Source: Prauserella cavernicola
GTDB taxonomy: Bacteria; Actinomycetota; Actinomycetes; Mycobacteriales; Pseudonocardiaceae
NCBI RefSeq assembly: GCF_016595675.1
Contig: NZ_JAENJH010000001.1
Location: forward strand, 1,177,137-1,241,136
DNA length: 64,000 nucleotides
Direction: 5' to 3'
A program made the translations under genes and the position numbers. Of the stretch, positions 54,588-62,566 are shown in pieces (position 1 is the first letter of the stretch; every line of letters starts with the position of its first letter). The notes under the pieces were generated by a model. That model ran no database searches. It saw only the letters and a list, made by a program, of their open reading frames with translations, and was not told the origin of the DNA.

Positions 54588-55426
54588 AGACAACAGCCAA
54601 CTCGCCCGCCGTCGCCAGGGTGACGTTCCTCAGTGTCGTGTGCGTCGGCATGCTCCTGCCGATGTACCTGCTGGTGGTCAACACGTTCAAGAGCCAGCAG
54701 GAGATCCTCGCCAATCCGTTCACGATCAACTTCGACACGGCGACGTTCGAGCATCTCGCGAACGCCTGGACCAACCCCGACTTCAACATCCTGAAGGGGT
54801 ACGCGATCACCCTGGCGCTGGTGGCCGGTGTGAACGCGCTGTCGATCGGCGTGTGCGCGCCGGCGGCGTACGTACTGGCGCGCACGCCGAAGGCGCTGTC
54901 GCGGGTGATCCTGTTCTTCTTCATCGCGGGCATGTTCATCCCGACGCAGGTGATCCTGGTCCCCGTCATCTTCGTGCTGCGCTCACTCGGGCTGATGGGC
55001 ACGCTGCCGGGGCTGATCCTGTTCATGACGGCCACCACCGTGCCGTTCACGTTGTTCGTGTTCTACGGCTACATCCGGATGCTGCCAAGGGCGCTGGACG
55101 AGGCGGCCGCGATCGACGGAGCGGGCAAGCTGTACACGCTGTGGCGGATCATCCTGCCGCTGATGCGGCCGATCATCGCGACGGTGTTCATCCTCAACTC
55201 GCTCAGCGTGTGGAACGACTTCGCCAGCCCGCAGATGATCCTCGGTCCGGGCAGCGGCATCTACACCGTCACCACCGGTGTGTACGCGGCCGTCGGCCAG
55301 TACTCCACCGACTACACCAAGGTGTTCCCGACCCTGCTGCTCGCGGTGATCCCGATCCTGGCGATCTTCATCGTGATGCAGCGCCACGTGATGAGCGGAC
55401 TCGCGGCGGGTGCCGTCAAGGGCTGA
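54584..55426 (+). CDS. Sugar ABC importer permease (MalG type)
   Basis: Second membrane subunit, 280 residues, six helices, with EAA motif DEAAAIDGAGKLYTLWRIILP. It begins MKTTANSPAVARVTFLSVVC and overlaps the MalF-type stop by ATGA. The following genes encode a mutarotase and an SDR in the same operon. In actinomycetes such importers usually share one ATPase, MsiK, encoded elsewhere; that is known family behaviour and explains the missing gene. Confidence 0.93.
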   Translation: MKTTANSPAVARVTFLSVVCVGMLLPMYLLVVNTFKSQQEILANPFTINFDTATFEHLANAWTNPDFNILKGYAITLALVAGVNALSIGVCAPAAYVLARTPKALSRVILFFFIAGMFIPTQVILVPVIFVLRSLGLMGTLPGLILFMTATTVPFTLFVFYGYIRMLPRALDEAAAIDGAGKLYTLWRIILPLMRPIIATVFILNSLSVWNDFASPQMILGPGSGIYTVTTGVYAAVGQYSTDYTKVFPTLLLAVIPILAIFIVMQRHVMSGLAAGAVKG

Positions 55427-55461
55427 CCGCCGCCAGCCGTCCCCGAAGGAGTGGATAGCCC

Positions 55462-55794
55462 ATGCCCGCACCCCGCCGCGTCGCGTCCGTGATCCGGCTG
55501 CGCCCGGAACACGAGCAGGAGTACCGGGAACTGCACCGCGACGTTCCGCGGGCGGTGCTGGACACGCTCTCGCGCGCCCACATCACCAACTACTCCATTT
55601 TCCTGCGCGAGCACACGTTGTTCGCCTACTACGAGTACACCGGCGAGGACTACGAGGCCGACCTGGCCGTCATCGCCGCCGACCCCGACACCCAGCGCTG
55701 GTGGACCCTCACCGACCCCTGTCAGCAGCCGCTCGACTCGGCGGAGCCGGGGCAGCGCTGGGTGGAGGGCGAGGAGCTGTTCCACCTGGACTGA
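55462..55794 (+). CDS. L-rhamnose/L-fucose mutarotase (RhaM family)
   Basis: A 110-residue mutarotase that interconverts alpha and beta anomers of 6-deoxysugars so that the dehydrogenase receives the right form. RhaM-type residues are present: Tyr and His in EYRELHRDVP, NYSIFL, and the double Trp in QRWWTLTDP, with the C-terminal EELFHLD. AAGGAG precedes the ATG. Its presence is good evidence for a 6-deoxyhexose substrate. Confidence 0.9.
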   Translation: MPAPRRVASVIRLRPEHEQEYRELHRDVPRAVLDTLSRAHITNYSIFLREHTLFAYYEYTGEDYEADLAVIAADPDTQRWWTLTDPCQQPLDSAEPGQRWVEGEELFHLD

Positions 55795-55838
55795 CCGGAC
55801 TGACGGACTGATCACCTACCCGCGAAGGAACACCCGAC

Positions 55839-56630
55839 ATGTCGCACTCCCCTGCCGTCCCATCGCCCGAGTTCGCAGGCCTGCGTGCCGCGGTGACCGG
55901 AGGGGCGTCGGGCATCGGGCTCGCCACCGCCCGGTACCTGGCACACCGCGGCGCCAGGGTCGCCGTGCTCGACCGCGCGCCGGAAGCCCTGCCCGACGCC
56001 GACGCGGAGCTGCTGCTCGCCGTGCGCTGCGACGTCGGTGACGACGACTCGGTCCGCGCCGCCGTCGCCACGGTCGTGGATCGCTTCGGTGGCCTCGACA
56101 TTCTCGTCAACAACGCGGGCATCGGTGCACAGGGGACGGTCGAGGACAACGACGACGCCGAGTGGAGCCGGGTGCTCGACGTCAACGTCCTCGGCATGGT
56201 GCGCACGACGCGCGCCGCTCTGCCGCACCTGCGCGCGTCGGAGCACGCGGCGGTGGTCAACACCTGTTCCATCGCCGCGACCGCGGGGCTGCCGCGCAGG
56301 GCGCTCTACGCCACGAGCAAGGGCGCGGTGCTGTCGCTGACGCTCGCCATGGCGGCCGATCACGTCCGCGAGGGCGTGCGCGTGAACTGCGTCAGCCCCG
56401 GCACGGCCGACACGCCCTGGATCGACCGGCTGCTCTCCAGCGCCGACGACCCGGCGGCCGAGCGCGCGGCGCTCAACGCCAGGCAGCCGACGGGCAGGCT
56501 CGTGTCCGCCGACGAGGTGGCGGCGGCCATCGCCTATCTCGCCTCACCCGCCGCGGCGTCGGTCACCGGCACCGCGCTGGCCGTCGACGGCGGCATGCAG
56601 GGGCTGCGATTGCGCCCCGTGGCGGACTGA
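55839..56630 (+). CDS. SDR dehydrogenase (2-keto-3-deoxy-sugar acid 4-dehydrogenase type)
   Basis: Short-chain dehydrogenase of 263 residues with cofactor motif TGGASGIG, NNAG, catalytic Ser and YATSK (Tyr-x3-Lys), and the C-terminal GTALAVDGGMQGLRLRP. Enzymes of this type oxidise 2-keto-3-deoxy-L-fuconate or -rhamnonate to the 2,4-diketo acid, which the FAH-family hydrolase then splits; that would be the missing step between dehydratase and hydrolase here. AAGGAA precedes the ATG. It is the last gene of the long operon. Confidence 0.88.
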   Translation: MSHSPAVPSPEFAGLRAAVTGGASGIGLATARYLAHRGARVAVLDRAPEALPDADAELLLAVRCDVGDDDSVRAAVATVVDRFGGLDILVNNAGIGAQGTVEDNDDAEWSRVLDVNVLGMVRTTRAALPHLRASEHAAVVNTCSIAATAGLPRRALYATSKGAVLSLTLAMAADHVREGVRVNCVSPGTADTPWIDRLLSSADDPAAERAALNARQPTGRLVSADEVAAAIAYLASPAAASVTGTALAVDGGMQGLRLRPVAD

Positions 56631-56681
56631 ACCGCCGGTTTTCTCCCCCTTTTCACCGCTTGTGCCGATCAACGCGCCCCT

Positions 56682-56714
56682 TTACTGTGCACATGTCATA
56701 CATGTTCACAGTAA
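56682..56714 (+). promoter_or_regulatory. Long near-perfect dyad upstream of the secreted beta-helix gene
   Basis: TTACTGTGCACATGT (56682-56696) and ACATGTTCACAGTAA (56700-56714) match at 14 of 15 positions around a 3-base centre. The centre reads TATGACA on the reverse strand, like the TATGATA cores upstream of both dehydratase genes. AT-rich and without a T-tract, it is more likely an operator than a terminator. It lies 82 bases before the secreted protein start. Confidence 0.6.
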
Positions 56715-56795
56715 GCCGATCTCATTTCCCGGATGGCTCGGTGGGTTCGTCATCGCGGCCGTACCAGGACACGACATCCGACGAAAGGCTTCTCC

Positions 56796-59438
56796 ATGGT
56801 GAGAACTGGGCGACGACCAGCCTGGCTCGTCACGCTCTGCGCCGCGCTGGCGCTGACCACCGCCGCCACGACGGCGACGGCGGCCTCGGCTCAGCCCTCG
56901 ACCGGCAAACTGACGGTCTACGTCGCGACCGACGGCGACGACGCGGGCAGTGGCAAGAAGAACGACCCCTTCCAGACCATCGCCGCCGCCAGGGACGCGC
57001 TGGCGGGCAAGACCTCGGAACAGACCCGTGGCACGGTCCTCATTCGCGGCGGCACCTACGTCCTCGACGACACGATCGAGCTCACCGGGCCGGAGCACTC
57101 GTGGGTCACCTACGCGCCCTACCAGAACGAGCCGGTGACCATCACCGGCTCCCACGACCTGCCCGCCGAGGGCTGGCAGCAGCTCTCCGAACTCTCGGAC
57201 GACCAGCTCGCCCAGCCGCGGTTCTCCTCCCACTCCCGGCTCGACACCCCCGAACTGAGGGAGGGCGTCTGGGTCTACGACCTCGGTGAGGCGGGCATCG
57301 ACCCGGGCACGCTCTACAAGAACGGCTTCAACTGGGTACAGGACCCGTTCGCGCCCGAACTCGCCGTCAGCGGTGAGACCCAGCAGCTGGCCGAGTACCC
57401 CAACGGCGACGACTGCTCCACCACCGAGACCGGGTGTCACCTGTGGGGCTCCGGCGACAAGTGGGGCGCCGACACCCCGCGCGACCTGATGAGCGTGGAC
57501 CTCGACGAGCGGTTCGGCCTCCAGGACCACTGGAACTTCTCCGGCACGACGCCGCGAGCCCAGTTCGAGGACAAGAAGCAGGAACGCGACCCCGAGTTCC
57601 AGGACACGTGGACGCCCGAGGAGATGCGGCGCATGACGCCGTCGATCTTCACCGTCGGCGGCCGCGCGCTCGAGGGCGAGCGCTACCAGGGCTGGGGCCC
57701 CGAGGCCGAGCCGGTGGTGGACGACCTGGGCACCCGTGGTTTCGACGACTACTCCGACGTCCCGGTGCAGCTCGACCCGCGCTGGATCGAGGACATCGAC
57801 AACACGACGACGGAGACCGAGGGCTGGCTGTCGGGCTACTTCGGCAACAACTACGCCAACGACATGGTGCGCATCCTGTCGTGGGACGGCGACCGGCTCT
57901 TCACGAAGTACCCCTCGATGTACATCCCGCAGGACGCCTGGACCAAGGTCAAGGTGCTCAACGTCCTGTCCGAAATGGACGCCGAGGGTGAGTACTACAT
58001 CGACCGGCACGACGACAACGACGTCCTGTACTACAAGCCCGAGGGCGGGACGATGGAGGGCAGCACCGCCGCCCTCCAGACTTTCGACAAGAACTTCTTC
58101 CTGATCGAGGGCACCGAGGGCGTGACCCTGCGGGGCCTGACGATGAGCGGCTCGCTCATCAGCGGCGTGCAGCTGCTCGACGCCGTGGGCACGATGATCG
58201 ACGACGTCGACATCTCCAACGTGAGCATGGACGCGATCCGCATCGGCCGCACGACAGACACGATCACGGCGATGCCCGACTACGAGACCGTGCAGGGCGG
58301 GCGGGACAACGTCGTGCAGAACTCCTACCTGCACGACCTCGGCGGAGGCGGGGTGCTACTCGGGGGCGGTGACCGCGCCACACTCGAGCGAGGCAACAAC
58401 GTCGCGCGGCACAACGAGATCACCCGCTTCTCCAAGCTCGCGACCTACACCCCGGCCGGCTACCTGTACGGCGTCGGCAACACCTTCGAGTACAACTACG
58501 TCCACGACGCCCCGCACATGTCGGTCCAGATCATGGGCAACGACATGAAGGTCAACCACAACCACTTCTACGACACCGTGAAGAACGCCGGCGACCAGGG
58601 CGTGGTCTACGCGGGCCGGGACTTCACCTACCTCGGCAACGAGGTGGCCTACAACCACTTCGAGCTGGTGGGCGGCAGCAACGACGCGCTGTATCTCGAC
58701 GACGGCGCCTCGGGCGTGCGGTTCCACCACAACGTCGTCAACGGCTCGCACTCCGGCGTGCACCTCAACTCCGGGCACAGCAACACCGCCAACGACAACG
58801 TCTTCATCGGCGGCGAGCGCGCGGGCCACGGCGGCATCTACCACCGCAAGGGCGAGACGTCCCTGCCGATCGACAACAGCTGGGTCCTGCAGAGCCGCTT
58901 CAACACCTTCCTCGACGTCCGCGAGGGCGAGAAGTACAGCGCGACGCCGGAGACCGTGGCGGCCTGGCACGAGCACTACACCAACGGCGAGCGGACGTAC
59001 TCCGACGGCACGCCGATCGTGTTCCCGGAGATCACCGAGTGGTACGTGCCGCGGGTGACGGCGACGGGCGAGGACTGCACGGCCGCCGACTACTCGACCA
59101 ACGGCACGAACGGCTGCAGCAGGGCGACGGTGTGGGACGACCCGAACTCGGTCTGGGTGCCCTCGCGGGTCGAGGTCGACCACGCGGTCGTCGTCGGCGA
59201 CACCGCTTACATCGAGAGCACGGCGACCTTCTCCGAGCCGGAGTCGGTCTACAACCTCTCGCGCTGGAGCGACAAGGTGAACACCAACACCGTCATGGCC
59301 TCGTCGGTCGAGGAGACCGGCCTCGACCTCGACACGCTCTCGTTCTCGGACTCCGGCTCGGTGGCCGAGGCCTTCGGAGCGGAGTGGATCGAGGAGTGGA
59401 ACCGGCTCGTCTCCACGGACGGGATCGGCAGGCCCTGA
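56796..59438 (+). CDS. Secreted right-handed beta-helix carbohydrate-active protein (GH141-like)
   Basis: Exported protein of 880 residues with a signal peptide (WLVTLCAALALTTAATTATA, cleavage near residue 33). It then shows the family-typical start VYVATDGDDAGSGKKNDPFQTIAAARDAL and RGGTYVLDDTIELTGPEHS, followed by parallel beta-helix repeats between about 420 and 720 (GVTLRGLTMSGSLISGV, VQNSYLHDLGGGGVLLGG, VAYNHFELVGGSNDALYLDDG). The beginning and domain order recall GH141, a family that includes alpha-L-fucosidases, which fits the L-fucose genes; I could not verify this. AAAGG precedes the ATG. It probably frees the deoxysugar from plant or microbial glycans outside the cell. Confidence 0.8.
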   Translation: MVRTGRRPAWLVTLCAALALTTAATTATAASAQPSTGKLTVYVATDGDDAGSGKKNDPFQTIAAARDALAGKTSEQTRGTVLIRGGTYVLDDTIELTGPEHSWVTYAPYQNEPVTITGSHDLPAEGWQQLSELSDDQLAQPRFSSHSRLDTPELREGVWVYDLGEAGIDPGTLYKNGFNWVQDPFAPELAVSGETQQLAEYPNGDDCSTTETGCHLWGSGDKWGADTPRDLMSVDLDERFGLQDHWNFSGTTPRAQFEDKKQERDPEFQDTWTPEEMRRMTPSIFTVGGRALEGERYQGWGPEAEPVVDDLGTRGFDDYSDVPVQLDPRWIEDIDNTTTETEGWLSGYFGNNYANDMVRILSWDGDRLFTKYPSMYIPQDAWTKVKVLNVLSEMDAEGEYYIDRHDDNDVLYYKPEGGTMEGSTAALQTFDKNFFLIEGTEGVTLRGLTMSGSLISGVQLLDAVGTMIDDVDISNVSMDAIRIGRTTDTITAMPDYETVQGGRDNVVQNSYLHDLGGGGVLLGGGDRATLERGNNVARHNEITRFSKLATYTPAGYLYGVGNTFEYNYVHDAPHMSVQIMGNDMKVNHNHFYDTVKNAGDQGVVYAGRDFTYLGNEVAYNHFELVGGSNDALYLDDGASGVRFHHNVVNGSHSGVHLNSGHSNTANDNVFIGGERAGHGGIYHRKGETSLPIDNSWVLQSRFNTFLDVREGEKYSATPETVAAWHEHYTNGERTYSDGTPIVFPEITEWYVPRVTATGEDCTAADYSTNGTNGCSRATVWDDPNSVWVPSRVEVDHAVVVGDTAYIESTATFSEPESVYNLSRWSDKVNTNTVMASSVEETGLDLDTLSFSDSGSVAEAFGAEWIEEWNRLVSTDGIGRP

Positions 59439-59469
59439 TCGACGCGGGCGCGTGAACTCGCACTCCCAG

Positions 59470-59507
59470 GACCGGGGGCATCCGTCTCAGGACGGGTGCC
59501 CCCGGTC
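59470..59507. terminator. Strong bidirectional hairpin terminator
   Basis: A 17-bp stem with one G-T wobble (59470-59486 with 59491-59507) and a TCAG tetraloop lies between the convergent beta-helix gene and the GntR/FCD gene. It can end transcription from both sides. Confidence 0.8.
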
Positions 59508-59523
59508 GTGCCGGGCGACCCGG

Positions 59524-60273
59524 TTACGCGTCGGAGGGATCGGCGGGGCGGCGGCGCGCCCACGACGACGTGATGTGCTCGCGCATCTCGTGGGCGGCGG
59601 CGTCGGAGTCCCCCGCCAGCACGGCGGCGGCGATGCGGGCGTGCGCCTGGTGGGTGAGCTCGAGGTCCTTGCGGCTCGGGCTCCCGCTGTACTGGGGCGA
59701 GCGCACGGCCTTGCCCTGGATGCTCGAGACGATGGCGCGGCCGAAGGCATCCTGCGACGCGCGGTGGATGATCTCGTGGAACTGGATGTCGGCACGCGAG
59801 TACGCCACCACGTCGCCGCGCAGCGAGGCGAGCTCGTCGAGCTTCGCGGACAGCGCCGCCGCCTGCGCCTCGTCGATGTGCTGGGCCGCGCGGGCGGCCA
59901 TGGTGCACTCCAGCGTCGTGCGGATCTCGATGAGGTTGTCGAGGAAGACCAGCCGGTCCTTGCGCTGGAACAGGGCGTCGAGGATCAGCGGGTCGAGCAG
60001 GCTCCACTGGTCCTGGTCGAGCACCACGGTGCCCCAGCCCTGGCGGGTGGCGACGAGCCCTTTCTCGGCCAGCGTCGTGGTGGCCTCGCGGATGACGGTC
60101 CGGCTCACCTCGTACTGCTCGCACAGCTCCCCCGCCGACGGCAGCGCCGTTCCGGGCGGGTACTTGCCGAGCACGATGGCCGTCGCGAGACTCTGGACGA
60201 CGGCTTCGGCCAGCGGCGGCCTGCGCCGGTGCGGCCGGGACACCGGTGTGGTGTCCGCGAATGGCTTACTCAT
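59524..60273 (-). CDS. GntR-family regulator, FCD (FadR) subfamily
   Basis: A 249-residue regulator: winged helix in residues 20-85 (GTALPSAGELCEQYEVSRTVIREATTTLAEKGL) and an all-helical FCD effector domain with metal-site His residues (FHEIIHRASQDAFGRA, HQAHARIAAAVLAGD, MREHI). FCD regulators in this context sense sugar acids. It diverges from dehydratase 2, and shared TATGATA-type dyads before both dehydratases and the secreted protein make it the best candidate for regulon control. Start at ATG 60273 with GGAG far upstream. Confidence 0.92.
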   Translation of the reverse strand: MSKPFADTTPVSRPHRRRPPLAEAVVQSLATAIVLGKYPPGTALPSAGELCEQYEVSRTVIREATTTLAEKGLVATRQGWGTVVLDQDQWSLLDPLILDALFQRKDRLVFLDNLIEIRTTLECTMAARAAQHIDEAQAAALSAKLDELASLRGDVVAYSRADIQFHEIIHRASQDAFGRAIVSSIQGKAVRSPQYSGSPSRKDLELTHQAHARIAAAVLAGDSDAAAHEMREHITSSWARRRPADPSDA

Positions 60274-60362
60274 CTGGTCGGAGACTCCCGTGTTCGTGCC
60301 GATCGCCCAGCCCCGTACTGCGCAACCACCCCAGCCTAGCCGAAGCTGCTAGAGTCATCACT

Positions 60363-60380
60363 CGTATCATAAGTTACAAG
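60363..60380 (+). promoter_or_regulatory. TATGA-centred operator upstream of dehydratase 2
   Basis: CGTATCATAAGTTACAAG, 19 bases before the dehydratase 2 start. Reversed, it reads TTGTAACTTATGATACG and matches the motif at 46644-46666 apart from a 2-base insertion. It overlaps the probable promoter between the divergent GntR/FCD gene and dehydratase 2. Confidence 0.6.
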
Positions 60381-60398
60381 TCGCGGACGAGGAGCACG

Positions 60399-61538
60399 AT
60401 GCGAATCACCGGGTACCGGTGCCTGGTCACGGTGCACGAGTGGGGCCGTCCGGTCGGTGACGTGAACGGCGTCATCGCGGGCGGGATCACCGAGGTACCC
60501 GTCGTGCTGCTCGAGACCGACGAGGGCCTCACCGGCGTCGGCCTGGGCGGGCACGCCGACGTGCACCGCGTCTTCCCCGCTCTCGAGGGCCAGGATCCCC
60601 GGGCAGTCACGTCGCTCTACGACCGCATGCTCTCCCACGTCTTCAAGTCGGGACACGGCGGAAGCACGTTCGGCACCATCGGCGCGCTGGACATGGCGCT
60701 GTGGGACCTCAAGGCGAAGCTCGCGGGCGAACCGCTGTGGCGCACGCTCGGCGCGGCCGACCGCTTCGTGCCCGGCTACGCCTCCGGCCTGGAGTACGCG
60801 CTGACCGACGAGGAACTCGTCGCGTTCTACGAGGGGTGGGCGCGGCGCGGGTTCACCGGCGCGAAGGTCAAGGGCGGCCTCGACCTCGACCGGGACGTGC
60901 GGCGCCTCGCCGCGGTGCGGGACGTGTTGCGCGCCAACACCTCGCGGCCCGCTCTGATGTACGACGTCAACGAGTCGTGGGGACGGCACCAGGCCGTCCG
61001 GTCCGCGCGCCGGGTCGAGGAGGACGTCGACCTCACCTGGATCGAGGAGCCGGTGCGCCGCTGGGACGTCGCCGGGCACCGCGCCGTGACGACCGGAGCC
61101 CGCGCCGCCGTCGCCAGCGGCGAGAACCTGACGGGACTCGAGCATTTCCGGCCGCTGCTCGACGCCGGCGCCGTGGACGTCGTGCAGACCGGCAGCGTCT
61201 GGGGCATCACGCACTTCCTGCGCGTCGCCACCGTCGCGTTCGGACACAACCTGCCGGTGAGTCCCGTCGGCTACAACGCCAACCCGGTCGCGCACGCGGC
61301 GGCCGCGGTGCCGAATCACCTGGCCACCGAGATCCAGGACCTCGCGTGGCCGGTGGGGCTGCGGGTGGACCAGGAGATCGCCGACGGCGGAATCGTGCTC
61401 GGCGACGCGCCGGGACTGGGCATCGAGGTGGACGAGGACCGGATCGCCGCGCACACCGCGTCGGGCCGCTGGTCGGTGGTGGCGGGCCCCCACGTCCGCC
61501 CCGCCGACGCCGGACTGCGACTCGCGCCCCAGGCGTGA
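60399..61538 (+). CDS. Enolase-superfamily sugar-acid dehydratase, copy 2
   Basis: Paralogue of the enzyme at 46819, 379 residues, aligned without gaps over at least the first 300 residues and very similar throughout. It keeps Lys156-x-Lys158 (GAKVKGG), Asp189 (YDVNESW), Glu216 and Glu242, but has Asn293 (SPVGYNAN) where copy 1 has His293. ATG follows GGAG closely. It diverges from the GntR/FCD regulator and is followed by a ThuA gene. It may serve a different epimer of the sugar acid or act on the same substrate under different control. Confidence 0.87.
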   Translation: MRITGYRCLVTVHEWGRPVGDVNGVIAGGITEVPVVLLETDEGLTGVGLGGHADVHRVFPALEGQDPRAVTSLYDRMLSHVFKSGHGGSTFGTIGALDMALWDLKAKLAGEPLWRTLGAADRFVPGYASGLEYALTDEELVAFYEGWARRGFTGAKVKGGLDLDRDVRRLAAVRDVLRANTSRPALMYDVNESWGRHQAVRSARRVEEDVDLTWIEEPVRRWDVAGHRAVTTGARAAVASGENLTGLEHFRPLLDAGAVDVVQTGSVWGITHFLRVATVAFGHNLPVSPVGYNANPVAHAAAAVPNHLATEIQDLAWPVGLRVDQEIADGGIVLGDAPGLGIEVDEDRIAAHTASGRWSVVAGPHVRPADAGLRLAPQA

Positions 61539-61555
61539 CGAGAGGGGAAAGCACA

Positions 61556-62227
61556 GTGAGTACGCGACACGCGCTGATCGTCCGCGGCGGCTGGGAGGGC
61601 CACGACCCCCTCGGCTGCACCGAGCTGTTCCTGCCCCGCCTGGAGCGCGCGGGCTTCGCGGTCTCGGTCAGCGAGGACCTGTCGGTCTACGAGGACGCCG
61701 ACCTGCTCGCCCGCACCGACCTCGTCGTGCACTCGTGGTCGGGCGGCGAGCTGAGCGCCGAACAGGAGGCCACGCTCGTCGCGGCGGTGGAGGCGGGCAC
61801 GGGATTCGCGGGCTGGCACGGCGGCGTCATCGGCACGAACGTCCGCAACGCACGCTACCTGCGCATGGTCGGCGGCCGGTTCGTCTGGCACCCGGAGGGC
61901 TTCCAGGAGTTCACGGTGCACGTCGCCGACGCGCCGCCCCGGGACGGGGAGATCACCGAGGGCATCGGCGACTTCGACGTCGAGACCGAGCACTACTGGG
62001 TGCTCTCCGACGCGCTCAACACGGTACTGGCCACCTCCGTGCTCGCGCCCGGTGAGCAGTGGGCCGAGCCCGTTGAGTTCCCCGTGGTGTGGACACGCCG
62101 CTGGGGAGCGGGCCGCGTGTTCGTGTGCACCCTGGGCCACCGCGTGTCCGACCTCGAGGTCCCGCAGACGGCGACGATCGTCGAGCGCGGCCTCGTGTGG
62201 GCGGCGCGCCGAGCCCCCTTGCGGTGA
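61556..62227 (+). CDS. ThuA-domain protein
   Basis: A 223-residue ThuA-like protein with the class I glutamine amidotransferase-like fold, known from trehalose and other sugar utilisation loci. Signatures are RHALIVRGGWEGHDP, FAGWHGGVIGTNVRNARYLRMVGGRF, and the C-terminal VVWTRRWGAGRVFVCTLGHR. Its activity is not established; roles in modifying or oxidising sugars have been suggested for relatives. GTG at 61556 follows AGAGGGGAA. Its stop codon lies inside the left arm of the hairpin element that follows. Confidence 0.88.
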   Translation: MSTRHALIVRGGWEGHDPLGCTELFLPRLERAGFAVSVSEDLSVYEDADLLARTDLVVHSWSGGELSAEQEATLVAAVEAGTGFAGWHGGVIGTNVRNARYLRMVGGRFVWHPEGFQEFTVHVADAPPRDGEITEGIGDFDVETEHYWVLSDALNTVLATSVLAPGEQWAEPVEFPVVWTRRWGAGRVFVCTLGHRVSDLEVPQTATIVERGLVWAARRAPLR

Positions 62228-62301
62228 AGGGCACCTTTACTGCGTTGAATGCGGTAAAGGTGCCCTTCACCACCAGTGCGCGTCAGTTGCCCCTTGCGGT
62301 G
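62215..62301. repeat. 12-bp direct repeats flanking a hairpin element
   Basis: CCCCTTGCGGTG occurs at 62215-62226 and again at 62290-62301, on either side of the 47-base hairpin. The first copy includes the end of the ThuA gene. The layout resembles insertion of a small repetitive element with a target-site duplication, or a local duplication. Confidence 0.5.
62224..62270. terminator. Perfect 17-bp inverted repeat (terminator or REP-like element)
   Basis: GTGAAGGGCACCTTTAC (62224-62240) pairs perfectly with 62254-62270 around a 13-base loop. It starts at the stop codon of the ThuA gene and would form a strong transcript-end hairpin. From memory, elements with this GTGAAGGGCACCTT core recur in Pseudonocardiaceae genomes, so it may be a dispersed repeat used as a terminator. 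Confidence 0.7.
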
Positions 62302-62340
62302 CGGGGAGCCGCGACTGAGGACGACGAGTGAGTCAACGGC

Positions 62341-62566
62341 CAGCGATGCAGTCGATGATGGGCGTCGGCCCGCAGTCCGTCCTAGGTGAGCTCGCGCTGG
62401 AGGTCGCGCTCGCCCGACACAAGGAACGAGCACGCGGCCGCACGCGGTTACCGCCGCTACGGCGGTATGTCGACCCGCTCACCGACGCGTTGGCCGGACC
62501 CGAGTCCCACTGGGAGCCGGGGCCGACTGGCTGTTCCACACCCACGTCACCGGCGCCGGGGGTGGG
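62341..62566 (+). pseudogene. Possible frameshifted gene remnant
   Basis: In the 339-bp stretch without a gene, one frame reads ELALEVALARHKERARG and DALAGPESHW, and a second frame continues ADWLFHTHVTGAG. Both pieces look protein-like and may be one decayed gene with a frameshift near 62515. No start codon with a ribosome site and no family could be recognised. Low confidence. Confidence 0.3.

Noticed and set aside
51144-54593. Open frame of 1149 codons on the minus strand across the sugar operon
   Set aside because: It is the antisense shadow of the toroid-like, receptor and permease genes, is made of Arg/His/Gly/Val-rich low-complexity sequence, and has no recognisable motif. Long antisense frames are expected at this GC content.
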